A stretch of 64,000 nt of DNA from an uncultured Aquimarina sp. (GCA_947498775.1 CANMLL010000013.1:1-64000), one strand, 5' to 3'; counted from the first letter of the stretch, positions 35,054 through 44,584 are shown. Notes: generated from the sequence alone by a model not told the origin. Translations and numbers: made by a program.

Positions 35054-35428
35054 ATGTCAAATTTTTTAGATCAATTTACAGACGATATTAAGTCTAATGT
35101 ACCTGGGTATATTGCAGTCTCGGTTACCGAGGTTAGTACTGGAGTGTGCTATGTGTCTCATTCTGAAAAGGAAGATTTCGATCCTGAAATTGCATCTGCA
35201 TACAATCTAGAGGTTGTTAAAGCCAAGAAAAAGGCGATTAAAGCCCTGGGATTAGAAGCCAATATACAGGATATCCTAATTACTCTAACCGATCAATTGC
35301 ATATTATTGATGTTTCTGAAAATGGAGAGTATTTTATTTATTTGGCTGTAGATACTTCAAATGCAAATCTTGGAATGACCAGAGCCTTATTGAAGAAGTA
35401 CAAGAAAGATGTCGTTGCAAACATGTAG
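35054..35428 (+). CDS. Roadblock/LC7-like domain protein 2
   Basis: A 124-residue partner of similar build: FLDQFTDDIKSNVPGYIAVS, VSTGVCYVSHSEKEDF, a long helix (YNLEVVKAKKKAIKALGLE), DILITLTDQLHIIDVSENGE and FIYLAVDTSNANLGMTRALL. Together with the gene before it, this suggests a heterodimer. No MglA-like GTPase is in the window. The assignment rests on the fold pattern alone. Confidence 0.6.
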   Translation: MSNFLDQFTDDIKSNVPGYIAVSVTEVSTGVCYVSHSEKEDFDPEIASAYNLEVVKAKKKAIKALGLEANIQDILITLTDQLHIIDVSENGEYFIYLAVDTSNANLGMTRALLKKYKKDVVANM

Positions 35429-35520
35429 ACATATAGATCATTATTACCCTTTTATTATATAGATGACATTCTTTTGAAGAAGTTTCTCTAAAAAAATGAA
35501 CAAACCAACGTAAAAATTTT

Positions 35521-35556
35521 AAAAGCCTTATAGACCCAAAAACTATAAGGCTTTAT
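35521..35556. terminator. Terminator between roadblock pair and DUF1501 gene
   Basis: AAAGCCTTATAG and CTATAAGGCTTT pair perfectly around a 9-nt loop, with T residues after. It lies between the convergent roadblock gene (stop 35428) and DUF1501 gene (stop 35565) and may serve both. Confidence 0.7.
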
Positions 35557-35564
35557 TTATTTAG

Positions 35565-36758
35565 CTATACAAATGCCAACCTTTCAAAGCCCTTATTTAG
35601 AATAGTTTGATCGTTTACCTCTAACCAATTATTTAATATTGAGGCATAAACACTCCTAAAATCTACGGTGTATTTAATATCACCATTATTATCAAGATCG
35701 GATAGGTTAGGAAGTTCGTTGTACACTCCGGCTTTTTTAAGTGATCCACCAATGGCAATTACATTATTTGCAGCACCATGATCGGTACCTCGGCTTCCAT
35801 TTTGTTTTACTCTACGACCAAATTCGGAAAAAGTAAGTATTAAGGTATCCTTGAATCGATCGTTTTTCTTTAAATCTTTTACTAATGCACCAACAGATTC
35901 TGAATAGACCTTAAGTAATCGATCCTGACTATTTAGCTGGTTTACATGACTATCAAAGCCACCCAGTGAGCTATAGTATATTCTTGTGTTTAGACCAGAA
36001 ACGATAAAATCTGCGATAGTCTTAAGATGTTTTGCAAATAGATTTTGTGGATATTCGGTATTGGTTTTGTAAATCTTTGAGGTTTCATAAATGTAAGAAG
36101 CTGAAGAGTAGGTTTCTAGCATTGTTTTATACAAATACCCTTGATTGTCTTCGTCAAGCATTTCTTTTTTAGTATTTGCCACTAGGTTTTTAAAGAAAGG
36201 CTCTCGAGTGGTTTTATGCAACTGGTTCGGGTCAGAAACAGCAATACCATTAATAGCAGTACCTTTCATGGCTAATGATAGAGAATTATCTACTTCTATC
36301 GCTTGATATGGATGCTGGCAATTGGCATCCAGGTATCTGCCTACCCAACCTGTTGATAGATACTCATTAGTATCGCTTGCCGTTTGCCAGATATCCATAC
36401 TTCTAAAATGTGAGCGATTGGGGTTAGGGTATCCGACATTGTTAATAATAGATACCTCTCCAAGGTCATATAGTTCTTTGATGGCTTTTAGGTTATCATT
36501 AAAAGCTAAGTCGTTTGTTATTTTTAGTGTTTGTGCTTGTTTTTTTGCGATAGAAGGTCGTAAGCCGTGATAAATATCATTGCTAATAGGGATGATGCTG
36601 TTTAATCCATCATTTCCGCCAGAAAGTTGAATAATAATTACATTTCTGTATCCTGATAATTGCTCTGGAGATAAGAATTCCATTCCTTTCAAAAAAGAAG
36701 GGATCAATGCCATTCCTGATGCAAAAACCGATTGTTTTAAAAAATCTCTTCGTTCCAT
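35565..36758 (-). CDS. DUF1501 exported protein
   Basis: The 397-residue protein starts at ATG 36758 with a twin-arginine-like signal MERRDFLKQSVFASGMALIP, then NVIIIQLSGGNDGLNSIIP and TFSEFGRRVKQNGSRGTDHG, the sulfatase/phosphatase-like family pattern of DUF1501. The partner DUF1800 gene ends 11 nt upstream; the two families travel together in many bacteria and are thought to be exported through Tat. Activity is unknown. Confidence 0.88.
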   Translation of the reverse strand: MERRDFLKQSVFASGMALIPSFLKGMEFLSPEQLSGYRNVIIIQLSGGNDGLNSIIPISNDIYHGLRPSIAKKQAQTLKITNDLAFNDNLKAIKELYDLGEVSIINNVGYPNPNRSHFRSMDIWQTASDTNEYLSTGWVGRYLDANCQHPYQAIEVDNSLSLAMKGTAINGIAVSDPNQLHKTTREPFFKNLVANTKKEMLDEDNQGYLYKTMLETYSSASYIYETSKIYKTNTEYPQNLFAKHLKTIADFIVSGLNTRIYYSSLGGFDSHVNQLNSQDRLLKVYSESVGALVKDLKKNDRFKDTLILTFSEFGRRVKQNGSRGTDHGAANNVIAIGGSLKKAGVYNELPNLSDLDNNGDIKYTVDFRSVYASILNNWLEVNDQTILNKGFERLAFV

Positions 36759-36769
36759 TTTTAGGGTTT

Positions 36770-38170
36770 TTAGCAAAGTTGATATTCTGGCAAACTCAAT
36801 AATTCGATTACAAAATGCTTTGTGTTCTCTGCATTAAGTTTAGCAACAACATGTTGTGCAGATTTGGATAATGCTGGTTGTATCATAAAATTGATGAGTT
36901 CGGACTTACTTTTTTGTTCTAACGTAGTTAGAAAAGTTTCCCAATTGGGAGTAGCTTTTACTTTTTTTTGAAGTCTGGATTTTATAGTTCGATACATCAT
37001 CTGTTGTTTCATCAACATGTTTTCGGGCATGTCTCCTTTTTCATTCCATTCGATAACTCCACTATTGAGCGTTACTGAGGCTAACTTTAAACGCAGCATT
37101 AGGGTCGAATTATCTATCCAGGCTTTTCCTCCTGGCCAACCTGCTACGTTGGGAGGGAAGAATAGTATTTGATTCAGTTTGCGCTGAAGATAAAGTAGCA
37201 CTTTGGGGTCTTCATATTTAATTTTAAAATCTCTACTAAGCCCTGCCATTAATTCGATTGGGGATTTTATTTTCACTCCAATATTTTTAGGGTCATAGAA
37301 CCATTCACTTCCTATAATTGCTCTTAACAAAGTTTCAATATTATAATCAGCGTTATAAAAAAGAGTAGTTAGCTCTTCAATATGAGTTTGGTTACCCTTT
37401 TCATTCACCAAATAAGCATATAATTTCTCTGTTAAATATCGTGCGGTTTGTTTTTCTTCTAAAAGGATTTTTATGATATCTTCACCCATAAAGTTTCCGG
37501 TTCTTCCTAAAAAAGTTTTCTCCCCGTAATCATGATGATTTTTTCTGAAGATAAAGTCACCGGTTTTAGTAAAATTCCAGCCGGTAAATGCTCTTGCTGC
37601 TTCTTTGATATCCATTTCAGTATATCCATTATCTCTTCCAAGAGTGAATAACTCCATCACTTCTCGGGCAAAATTTTCATTAGGACGCTCTTTTCGGTTT
37701 TGTCTATTATTTAGAAAAAGCAGCATTGCTGGAGATTTCGATGCTTCCATGAGCATATCCCCAAAGTTTCCTAAGGCATGTCTTCTAATACTATTATTTA
37801 GATGCATACATGCCCTTGGTGTTCTAAGCCGTACGGCAAAATGATCTTGAAAAAACAATGTCATTTTTTCACGAATAACCTGTTGAGTATCTGCTAAACG
37901 ATTAAACCAAAGTATATTAAGTTCATTCATTTTTTGGTTACGAAGTTGACGTAACTCTTTTCGTTCTTCTTTTGAAAGGTTTTTTGGATTTTTTGTTAAT
38001 GCGGCAACATCTATTTGTAGTGGTTTGTATTGTTGACTTTGTAGGAATAATTGATTGATGATTTGATCTTTAGAAAGGTTTCTTACCGATTTTAAATCAC
38101 TAGAAGAGATACCAAAACCAATTCGCCAATAAAGATGTTGTATTTGTTTGTCTGTTAAAGAGGGACTCAT
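36770..38170 (-). CDS. DUF1800 protein
   Basis: A 466-residue protein of DUF1800: HLYWRIGFGISSSDLKSVRN, FFQDHFAVRLRTPRAC, NFAREVMELFTLGRDNGYTE, ARAFTGWNF and FFPPNVAGWPGGKAWID. It is translated from ATG 38170 (GTG 38176 also possible). Its function is unknown; it pairs with the DUF1501 protein in a two-gene operon. Confidence 0.88.
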   Translation of the reverse strand: MSPSLTDKQIQHLYWRIGFGISSSDLKSVRNLSKDQIINQLFLQSQQYKPLQIDVAALTKNPKNLSKEERKELRQLRNQKMNELNILWFNRLADTQQVIREKMTLFFQDHFAVRLRTPRACMHLNNSIRRHALGNFGDMLMEASKSPAMLLFLNNRQNRKERPNENFAREVMELFTLGRDNGYTEMDIKEAARAFTGWNFTKTGDFIFRKNHHDYGEKTFLGRTGNFMGEDIIKILLEEKQTARYLTEKLYAYLVNEKGNQTHIEELTTLFYNADYNIETLLRAIIGSEWFYDPKNIGVKIKSPIELMAGLSRDFKIKYEDPKVLLYLQRKLNQILFFPPNVAGWPGGKAWIDNSTLMLRLKLASVTLNSGVIEWNEKGDMPENMLMKQQMMYRTIKSRLQKKVKATPNWETFLTTLEQKSKSELINFMIQPALSKSAQHVVAKLNAENTKHFVIELLSLPEYQLC

Positions 38171-38392
38171 AATCACAGTATTTATCTGTAAGACTATTTT
38201 TTATGCAAATGGTTTAATTTGGAGATCCAAATTAATTACCACCCTGAGCTTGTCCGGGCGTATTCTTTTATTCGATAATCGAGATTAAATGCTACGAGGC
38301 TTGCCCCGAAATCAAAAATCAGTTTCTTATAAATGCCCAGAGGTTCTTTACTAGGATGCATTTCTCCAATTTTAAGTATAATAACCTAATTG

Positions 38393-38782
38393 TTATTTTA
38401 ACTCAATCAAATCCCATTTAGTACCGTACAAATCTTCAAAAACAACAACGGTACCATAAATCTCCTTTCTTGGCTCTTCGAGAAAGGTAACGCCTTTGGC
38501 TTTCATGTTGTTATAATCTCTCCAAAAATCATCGGTATGTAGAAAAAGAAAAACTCGCCCGCCGGTTTGATTACCAATTGCATTTTTTTGCTTTGGTGCA
38601 GCCGCTTGAGCAAGTAAAATATGGGTTTCTGCAACATTTGAGGGTGCAATAAGGACCCAGCGTTTGGTGGCATCTAGTTGAGTGTCTTCGACAAGTATAA
38701 AATTGAGCTTTTCAACATAAAACCGAATCGCTTCATCATAATCTTTGACTACTAAAGTGATGGCTCCAATTTTACGTTTCAT
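38393..38782 (-). CDS. VOC-family (glyoxalase-like) protein
   Basis: The 129-residue two-module protein has IGAITLVVKDYDEAIRFYVE, GGRVFLFLHTDDFW, and VVFEDLYGTKWDLIEL, typical of the vicinal oxygen chelate superfamily. Substrate unknown. It follows coaD after 5 nt, so is probably cotranscribed with it. Confidence 0.85.
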   Translation of the reverse strand: MKRKIGAITLVVKDYDEAIRFYVEKLNFILVEDTQLDATKRWVLIAPSNVAETHILLAQAAAPKQKNAIGNQTGGRVFLFLHTDDFWRDYNNMKAKGVTFLEEPRKEIYGTVVVFEDLYGTKWDLIELK

Positions 38783-38787
38783 AGTAA

Positions 38788-39243
38788 TTATTTTGTGATA
38801 ACAGTATCCGGAACTAATCCTGAAACATCGCCGCCATTTCTGATGACATCACGTACAATCGAAGAAGAGATATAGCTTTTTCCGGATGAGGTTAAGAGAA
38901 AAACGGTTTCGATTTCAGACATTTTTCGGTTGGTATGCGCGATCGCTTTTTCAAACTCAAAATCGGCAGGGTTTCTAAGCCCTCTGAGGATAAAATTGGC
39001 GTTTTGTTGCTTACAAAAATCTACCGTTAAGCCTTTATAGGTAATGACCTTGATTTTTGACTCACTTTTAAAAGCTTCTTCGATAAACTGTTTTCGCTCG
39101 TCAAGGGAGAACATGTATTTTTTATCGGCATTGATCCCAATAGCAATAATAATTTCATCAAAAAGGGTTAACCCTCGTTCGATAATATCATAATGTCCTA
39201 AAGTGATGGGGTCAAAGGATCCTGGAAAAACGGCTCTTCTCAT
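38788..39243 (-). CDS. coaD: Pantetheine-phosphate adenylyltransferase
   Basis: CoaD makes dephospho-CoA from 4'-phosphopantetheine and ATP. The 151 residues begin MRRAVFPGSFDPITLGHYDI, with the nucleotidyltransferase T-x-G-H motif, then GLRNPADFEFEKAIAHTNRK and the ISSSIVRDV loop. Length matches the family (about 160). Confidence 0.96.
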   Translation of the reverse strand: MRRAVFPGSFDPITLGHYDIIERGLTLFDEIIIAIGINADKKYMFSLDERKQFIEEAFKSESKIKVITYKGLTVDFCKQQNANFILRGLRNPADFEFEKAIAHTNRKMSEIETVFLLTSSGKSYISSSIVRDVIRNGGDVSGLVPDTVITK

Positions 39244-39413
39244 GAGTGACTATGGATTGGTGTGATTACAAAGATATGAATGAATTTATGATTTTAGAAT
39301 TACAATTTTAGATTTTGAACAAAGAAAGCCTTTTTATTGTAGAGGTGAATTTAGTAAATACCCTCTTATTTCTTCAAAAAACATGAATTACGAGATGTTT
39401 TAATAATCCTAAA

Positions 39414-39448
39414 CTCCTAATTCTCAATTCTCAATTCTCAATTCTCAA
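39414..39448 (+). repeat. Heptamer tandem repeat before the ddl stop
   Basis: Five 7-bp units, the first imperfect (CTCCTAA, then TTCTCAA four times at 39421-39448), run into the last codons of the minus-strand ddl gene (stop at 39445). The array is of the same type as that at 57242-57332 but with another unit sequence. Confidence 0.6.
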
Positions 39449-40422
39449 TTTTTGATTGCCTCCTCTATGGTGTTGGTCAGTAAATCTTTAATGCTAATTC
39501 CTGCAGCAAGAGCCTGTTGTGGTAATATGCTGGCTTCGCTAAACCCTGGGTTGGTATTCATTTCTATAAAATGAGGTTCTCCATTATGAAAAATATATTC
39601 ACTTCGCGAAAAACCTTTCATTTTTAGTATTTGATATATCCTAAGAGCAAGATCCTGTACTTTTTTGGTGTCTTCATCAGATAATCGGGCGGGAGTTATT
39701 TCTTGTGATTGCCCCAAATATTTGGCTTCATAATCAAAGAATTCATTCTCTGAGATGATTTCTGTGATGGGTAACACAATGTCTTTACCTTTATAGGTAA
39801 TGACTCCAACGGATACTTCGGTGCCGCTCAAAAAAGATTCAATAATAATTTCGTCATCTTCTGTATATGCCAAATCAATTGCAGGAAGAAGCTCGGCCTC
39901 GGTTTTTACTTTAGATATACCATAACTACTGCCTGCCTTATTGGCTTTTACAAAACAAGGTAAACCAACAGTATGTAGAATCTCTTTGGTGTCTATGTTA
40001 TCTCCTTTGTTTAAAAAATAATTAGTAGCCGTTGGGATGCCATATGGTTTTAGGGTACTGATACAATCACGTTTATTAAAAGTAAGCGCTGCCGGGTAGA
40101 AATCACAGGCCGTTTGTGGAATACCAATTAACTTAAAATAAGCTTGAAGCAAACCATCTTCACCAGGAGTGCCATGAACAATATTAAAAACAGCATCAAA
40201 GGCTATTCTAGAGCCATTTAGGGTTAGAGAAAAATCATTTTTGTCTATAGCGTGCTTTTGGGCGCTATCATCCACATAATACCAGCCTTTTTTGGTAATA
40301 TGAACTCTGTAAGGAGCATATAGATCTCTATCTATGTGTTTATAAACTACATTTCCACTTTGGATAGAGATTTCAAACTCACTAGAATAACCTCCCATTA
40401 AAATGGCAATATTTTTCTTCAT
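39445..40422 (-). CDS. ddl: D-alanine--D-alanine ligase
   Basis: The ATP-grasp enzyme makes the D-Ala-D-Ala dipeptide of peptidoglycan. The 325-residue sequence has ILMGGYSSEFEISIQSG, HGTPGEDG, CFVKANKAGSSYGISKV, ESFLSGTEVSVGV and MNTNPGFSEASILP. Its 3' end runs into a heptamer repeat. It is divergent from the PASTA-rluD pair, an order usual in flavobacteria. Confidence 0.95.
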   Translation of the reverse strand: MKKNIAILMGGYSSEFEISIQSGNVVYKHIDRDLYAPYRVHITKKGWYYVDDSAQKHAIDKNDFSLTLNGSRIAFDAVFNIVHGTPGEDGLLQAYFKLIGIPQTACDFYPAALTFNKRDCISTLKPYGIPTATNYFLNKGDNIDTKEILHTVGLPCFVKANKAGSSYGISKVKTEAELLPAIDLAYTEDDEIIIESFLSGTEVSVGVITYKGKDIVLPITEIISENEFFDYEAKYLGQSQEITPARLSDEDTKKVQDLALRIYQILKMKGFSRSEYIFHNGEPHFIEMNTNPGFSEASILPQQALAAGISIKDLLTNTIEEAIKN

Positions 40423-40439
40423 TGAGTTACTTTTGAAAA

Positions 40440-40447
40440 CAAAAATA
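40440..40447 (-). promoter_or_regulatory. Putative -7 box of ddl
   Basis: On the minus strand the bases read TATTTTTG, a TAnnTTTG match that ends 17 nt before the ddl ATG. No clear -33 motif. Confidence 0.45.
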
Positions 40448-40488
40448 TCATTTATCTTATAAGAAAAGCTTAAAACTTTCCGTTTTTA

Positions 40489-40496
40489 TATATTTG
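40489..40496 (+). promoter_or_regulatory. Putative -7 box of the PASTA-rluD operon
   Basis: TATATTTG matches TAnnTTTG and ends 8 nt before ATG 40505, so the transcript would have almost no leader. If the start is farther down, the alternative ATG is 40517. Confidence 0.5.
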
Positions 40497-40504
40497 TCCA
40501 AATT

Positions 40505-41110
40505 ATGAACATATTTATGAATGTAGTTGTCGATTTTTTCAAGGGACTTTTTAAATTTATATATAGTAAAATATTCTTGATACAAGTAGTTATAGCTATT
40601 GCAATGCTAGTAATCCTCTCTTACGTTGCTTTGGAGTGGTTAGAAAGTACTACGAATCATCATCAACGTATTGTGGTTCCTAGTTTGGGTAAAAAGAATC
40701 TGGACGAAGTCGAGAAAATTCTTGCTGAGAAAGATTTGCGTTTCGAAGTTCAGGATTCTGCTAATTTTAATCCAGAGTATCCTCGATATTCGGTTATCGA
40801 GCAAAATCCGATAGCCGGTAGTGAAGTTAAGGAAAATAGAAAAATCTATGTCACTTTGAATCCTTCAGGATACCGAAAAATAGAAGTTCCTGATGTTGTA
40901 CTTCAAACCCGTAGACAGGCTGAACCAAAATTAATTGCATTAGGATTTAAAATAGGTACGGTTACTTATAAGCCTAATATGTCTACTCAAGTTCTGGAGC
41001 TACGACATAATGGGAAAAATTTAAAACCTGGCACAATGTTGATGAAAACCTCTACAATAGACTTGGTAGTAGGAGATGGTAAAGGATTAAAGTTGAATCT
41101 GTCCAATTAA
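40505..41110 (+). CDS. PASTA-domain membrane protein
   Basis: The 201-residue protein has a short cytosolic end, one membrane helix (about 18-42, IFLIQVVIAIAMLVILSYVA), and about two PASTA repeats outside (RIVVPSLGKKNLDEVEKILA; IEVPDVVLQTRRQAEPKLIA). PASTA domains bind peptidoglycan. No kinase domain is attached. It sits between ddl and rluD, and is cotranscribed with rluD (10-nt gap). Confidence 0.88.
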   Translation: MNIFMNVVVDFFKGLFKFIYSKIFLIQVVIAIAMLVILSYVALEWLESTTNHHQRIVVPSLGKKNLDEVEKILAEKDLRFEVQDSANFNPEYPRYSVIEQNPIAGSEVKENRKIYVTLNPSGYRKIEVPDVVLQTRRQAEPKLIALGFKIGTVTYKPNMSTQVLELRHNGKNLKPGTMLMKTSTIDLVVGDGKGLKLNLSN

Positions 41111-41120
41111 CACATAGATT

Positions 41121-42170
41121 TTGGAAGAAAACTTAGATACAGGAGATTTTGATGCTACCGAAGATGATCTTTATGAACATTATCGTTTTGTCGCAGGAGC
41201 AGGGCAGGTACCTTTACGGGTCGACAAGTTTTTAATGAATTTTGTTGAAAATGCCACTCGTAACAAAATCCAACAAGCTGCAAAAAATGGTAGTGTATTT
41301 GTAAATGATATTGCAGTAAAATCCAATCATAAGGTAAAACCAAATGATGTAGTTAGAGTACTGTTTTCTCATCCACCTTATGAAAATCTTTTGACCCCAG
41401 AAGATATTCCACTCGATATTGTATATGAAGACGATGTGTTGCTCGTGATAAATAAACCAGCGGGGATGGTAGTGCATCCTGGTCATGGTAACTATTCGGG
41501 AACACTTATCAATGCACTGATCTATCATTTTGATAATTTGCCTAATAACAGTAGTGATCGACCTGGTTTGGTACACCGAATTGATAAAGATACAAGCGGA
41601 CTCTTGGTAATTGCCAAAACTGAAGAAGCTATGACGCATTTGGCCAAGCAATTTTTTGATAAAACCAGTGAGCGTAAATATATAGCACTTGTATGGGGAA
41701 ATGTAGAAGAGGATGAAGGAACAGTTGAAGGCAATATTGGTCGTCATCCCAAAAATAGATTGCAAAACACAGTTTTTGAAGGAGAAGAAGCATACAAAGG
41801 TAAGCCAGCAGTTACCCATTACAAAGTTATCGAACGATTAGGATATGTAACCCTAGTATCTTGCAAATTAGAAACAGGGAGAACGCATCAAATTAGAGTG
41901 CATATGAAATATATCGGTCATACACTTTTTAATGATGAACGTTATGGCGGAGAAAAGATATTAAAAGGAACCACCTTTACCAAATACAAACAGTTTGTTG
42001 AAAATTGTTTTAAAATACTTCCCAGGCAAGCGTTGCATGCCCAAACCCTTGGTTTTGAACATCCTGTTACAGGAAAGAGAATGCATTTTGAAACCCAAAC
42101 CCCCGATGATATACAACAATGTGTTCGACGGTGGAGAGACTACGCCAAGAATCAATTGAACGATCGTTAA
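41121..42170 (+). CDS. rluD: RluA/RluD-family rRNA pseudouridine synthase
   Basis: The 349-residue enzyme has an N-terminal S4 RNA-binding domain (about 20-90, VPLRVDKFLMNFV) and the catalytic domain with LVHRIDKDTSGLLVIAKT (catalytic Asp) and GRTHQIRVHMKYIGHTLFND. It modifies uridines in 23S rRNA or related RNA. The start appears to be TTG 41121; the next in-frame ATG would remove the S4 domain start. Confidence 0.93.
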   Translation: MEENLDTGDFDATEDDLYEHYRFVAGAGQVPLRVDKFLMNFVENATRNKIQQAAKNGSVFVNDIAVKSNHKVKPNDVVRVLFSHPPYENLLTPEDIPLDIVYEDDVLLVINKPAGMVVHPGHGNYSGTLINALIYHFDNLPNNSSDRPGLVHRIDKDTSGLLVIAKTEEAMTHLAKQFFDKTSERKYIALVWGNVEEDEGTVEGNIGRHPKNRLQNTVFEGEEAYKGKPAVTHYKVIERLGYVTLVSCKLETGRTHQIRVHMKYIGHTLFNDERYGGEKILKGTTFTKYKQFVENCFKILPRQALHAQTLGFEHPVTGKRMHFETQTPDDIQQCVRRWRDYAKNQLNDR

Positions 42171-42293
42171 CTACTTGGTTTAGAGCAAATAATCATCTAT
42201 TTCCATTGTGATTTTTGTGTTTTTTAAATATTAAATTAAAGTTATTAAAAACTTTATTTTGAAATAAATATGGATTCCTTAACAAATAAATAG

Positions 42294-42301
42294 TACATTT
42301 G
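42294..42301 (+). promoter_or_regulatory. Putative -7 box of the cold-shock gene
   Basis: TACATTTG matches the TAnnTTTG consensus and ends 17 nt before ATG 42319. The leader would be about 10 nt, much shorter than the long cold-shock leaders of enterobacterial cspA. Confidence 0.5.
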
Positions 42302-42318
42302 CACTTTAATAATTTATA

Positions 42319-42510
42319 ATGAATAAAGGAACAGTAAAATTTTTCAATGATTCCAAAGGATTTGGATTCATTACAGAAGAAGGATCAAACAAAGATCACT
42401 TTGTACACATCTCTGGATTAATCGACGAAGTTCGTGAAGGAGATGAAGTAGAGTTTGACCTTAAAGAAGGTAAAAAAGGATTAAACGCAGTAAATGTTAA
42501 AGTGATTTAA
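42319..42510 (+). CDS. cspA: Cold-shock domain protein
   Basis: The 63-residue protein is a single cold-shock domain with RNP1 KGFGFI and RNP2 HFVHIS. It binds single-stranded RNA and DNA. The length (63-70) is as usual. It has its own promoter box and terminator. Confidence 0.95.
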   Translation: MNKGTVKFFNDSKGFGFITEEGSNKDHFVHISGLIDEVREGDEVEFDLKEGKKGLNAVNVKVI

Positions 42511-42540
42511 TAGATACGAATTAATTTTTTTAAAGCACAA

Positions 42541-42568
42541 GCCTGTCGTTTTCGATAGGCTTTTTTTT
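42541..42568 (+). terminator. Terminator of the cold-shock gene
   Basis: GCCTGTCG pairs with CGATAGGC (one G-T pair) around a TTTT loop, followed by a T run of eight. Confidence 0.85.
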
Positions 42569-42694
42569 ATGATGTAATCCAACATATTATAAAATCAAAA
42601 TAACTTTTATAAATGGTATAATAGATAAGAAATACTGTACATATTATGATGCTTTTGTGTGCTGTTGTAATTTAAACTTATAAAACCCTTAATT

Positions 42695-43096
42695 ATGAAA
42701 GTGAATAGAATAGGAGTTATTCTTTATGTTCAAAAATATAAAGAATGTATCTCGTTTTATAAAACAATTTTGGAGTTGCCCATTTTATTTAAAAATAAAG
42801 AACTTACTTGTTTTGATCTTTATGGAACCTATTTAATGGTTGAAAAAAATGATAGAGTAGCTTATCAAAGGATTAACGATGATCACAAAAAAGTCTTTAG
42901 TTGTATTCGACTTAATGTTGCTAATGTAAAAGAAATAGCAGATGACCTGAAATCCAAAAATATTGACATTGATTACCAAGAACACAGCTGGGGTATTGTT
43001 ACCAAATTTTTTGATCCAGATGGAAATCTTTTAGCATTTAAAGATGAAGAAAGCTTTGTCAAACAAATAGATGAATATAAATCGAATTCAAAATAA
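42695..43096 (+). CDS. VOC-family (glyoxalase-like) protein
   Basis: The 133-residue protein begins IGVILYVQKYKECISFYKTI and ends ...WGIVTKFFDPDGNLLAFKDE, the two modules of the VOC fold. Ligand unknown. Not closely similar to the VOC protein at 38393. Stands alone. Confidence 0.8.
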   Translation: MKVNRIGVILYVQKYKECISFYKTILELPILFKNKELTCFDLYGTYLMVEKNDRVAYQRINDDHKKVFSCIRLNVANVKEIADDLKSKNIDIDYQEHSWGIVTKFFDPDGNLLAFKDEESFVKQIDEYKSNSK

Positions 43097-43160
43097 CTTT
43101 TATTAATACCTAAATAGAGAAGAAATACAGGCGTATATTTTTATTATCCATCCACTATTG

Positions 43161-43168
43161 TATTTTTG
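43161..43168 (+). promoter_or_regulatory. Putative -7 box of yaaA
   Basis: TATTTTTG, exact TAnnTTTG match, ends 22 nt before ATG 43191. A purine-rich AAAGAAGAAAAA stretch follows. Confidence 0.45.
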
Positions 43169-43190
43169 AAAGAAGAAAAATATCACACGA

Positions 43191-43952
43191 ATGAAAATTG
43201 TAGTATCTCCTGCCAAATCTTTAGATTTTGAAACTGTATTGCCAACGAAACAATATACAGAACCTACTTTTCTTGCAGAAGCAGAAAAACTAAATACGAT
43301 ACTTAAGAAAAAGTCACCCAAAAAACTGTCAGATTTAATGAGTATTAGTGATAAGCTAGCACAACTTAATTGGCAACGCAATCAGGATTGGAGCCTACCA
43401 TTTACTATTGATAATGCAAGACCAGCAGTATATGCTTTTAATGGAGATGTCTATACGGGTTTGGATGCTTATACTATTCCCGAAAATAAATTATCTGTAT
43501 TACAAGAAAAACTAAGAATACTATCAGGACAGTACGGAATTTTAAAACCGTTAGATTTAATACAACCATATCGATTAGAAATGGGATCAAAGCTTAAAAT
43601 TGGACGAAAAAATAACCTATATGAGTTTTGGAAAAAACAACTGACTACTGCACTTAATGAAGAGTTGGAAGATGATGAGTTGTTTGTAAATCTTGCCAGT
43701 AATGAATATTTCAGTGTTATAGATACAAAAGCATTAAAAGTTCCAGTGATTACTCCGCAGTTTAAAGATTGGAAAGGTGATAAGCTTAAAATGATTAGTT
43801 TTTTCGCTAAAAAAGCCAGAGGTATGATGGTGCGTTATATCATAGATACGGGAGCCGAGACCATTGAAGATCTCAAGGGGTTTAATTATGAAGGATATGG
43901 TTTTAGTGAAGAATATACGACCAAACCCAATCAGCTTGTTTTTGTAAGATAA
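43191..43952 (+). CDS. yaaA: Peroxide stress protein YaaA
   Basis: The 253-residue DUF328 protein has MKIVVSPAKSLDFETVLPTK at the start, YAFNGDVYTGLDAYTIPENK, LSGQYGILKPLDLIQPYRLE and a C-terminal ARGMMVRYII. YaaA lowers free iron and limits DNA damage during peroxide stress in E. coli. Length as usual. Monocistronic. Confidence 0.95.
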   Translation: MKIVVSPAKSLDFETVLPTKQYTEPTFLAEAEKLNTILKKKSPKKLSDLMSISDKLAQLNWQRNQDWSLPFTIDNARPAVYAFNGDVYTGLDAYTIPENKLSVLQEKLRILSGQYGILKPLDLIQPYRLEMGSKLKIGRKNNLYEFWKKQLTTALNEELEDDELFVNLASNEYFSVIDTKALKVPVITPQFKDWKGDKLKMISFFAKKARGMMVRYIIDTGAETIEDLKGFNYEGYGFSEEYTTKPNQLVFVR

Positions 43953-44083
43953 TTTGATTCCTTGTTTTGGATGTGTGTTCGCAGATGTGGATGTTAATTT
44001 ATACAAGTGATTTATTTGTCTGTTTCGTTATGCATCTAATTTTAGTATCTTCAACCCTAGTTTAAGAACACACAAATCAATAG

Positions 44084-44584
44084 ATGCAAAAAATTATCAA
44101 TTTCCTGGATTGGGTTGGTGAAAAAATAGGAACAGCAGTAAGTTGGATTGCTGCCTCATTAGCTGTTGTTATCGGCTTAGACGTGATTATTCGTTATGTT
44201 TTTAAGTTTACCTATGTCTGGATGATCGAAATAGAAATTTATCTATTTGGGATGATGTTTCTATTAGCTTCTGGATATACGTTCAAATATGATAAACATG
44301 TAAGGGTAGACATCTTCTATAATAGACTTTCTGAAAAAGGAAAGGCGTGGGTAGATCTTTTAGGAGGTGCTTTTTTGTTGATTCCCTGGTGCTATGTAGT
44401 AATAGTTTCTTCTTGGTATTATGGGTTGTCGTCTTTTTTGATTGGTGAAGGTTCTCCTCAAGCAGGAGGGCTTCCTGCATTGTATGTGCTTAAATTTTGC
44501 ATCACTTTAGGTTTTCTATTTCTTTTACTTCAAGGAATATCTCATATATTAAAATCAATTCAGATCATTTTTAATAAGAATTAA
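44084..44584 (+). CDS. TRAP transporter small permease (DctQ)
   Basis: The 166-residue protein has four membrane helices and the DctQ pattern LAVVIGLDVIIRYVFKFTYV, IEIYLFGMMFLLASGYTFK and DKHVRVDIFY. It is the small membrane subunit of a tripartite ATP-independent periplasmic transporter. First gene of the operon; large permease starts 3 nt after. Confidence 0.93.
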   Translation: MQKIINFLDWVGEKIGTAVSWIAASLAVVIGLDVIIRYVFKFTYVWMIEIEIYLFGMMFLLASGYTFKYDKHVRVDIFYNRLSEKGKAWVDLLGGAFLLIPWCYVVIVSSWYYGLSSFLIGEGSPQAGGLPALYVLKFCITLGFLFLLLQGISHILKSIQIIFNKN

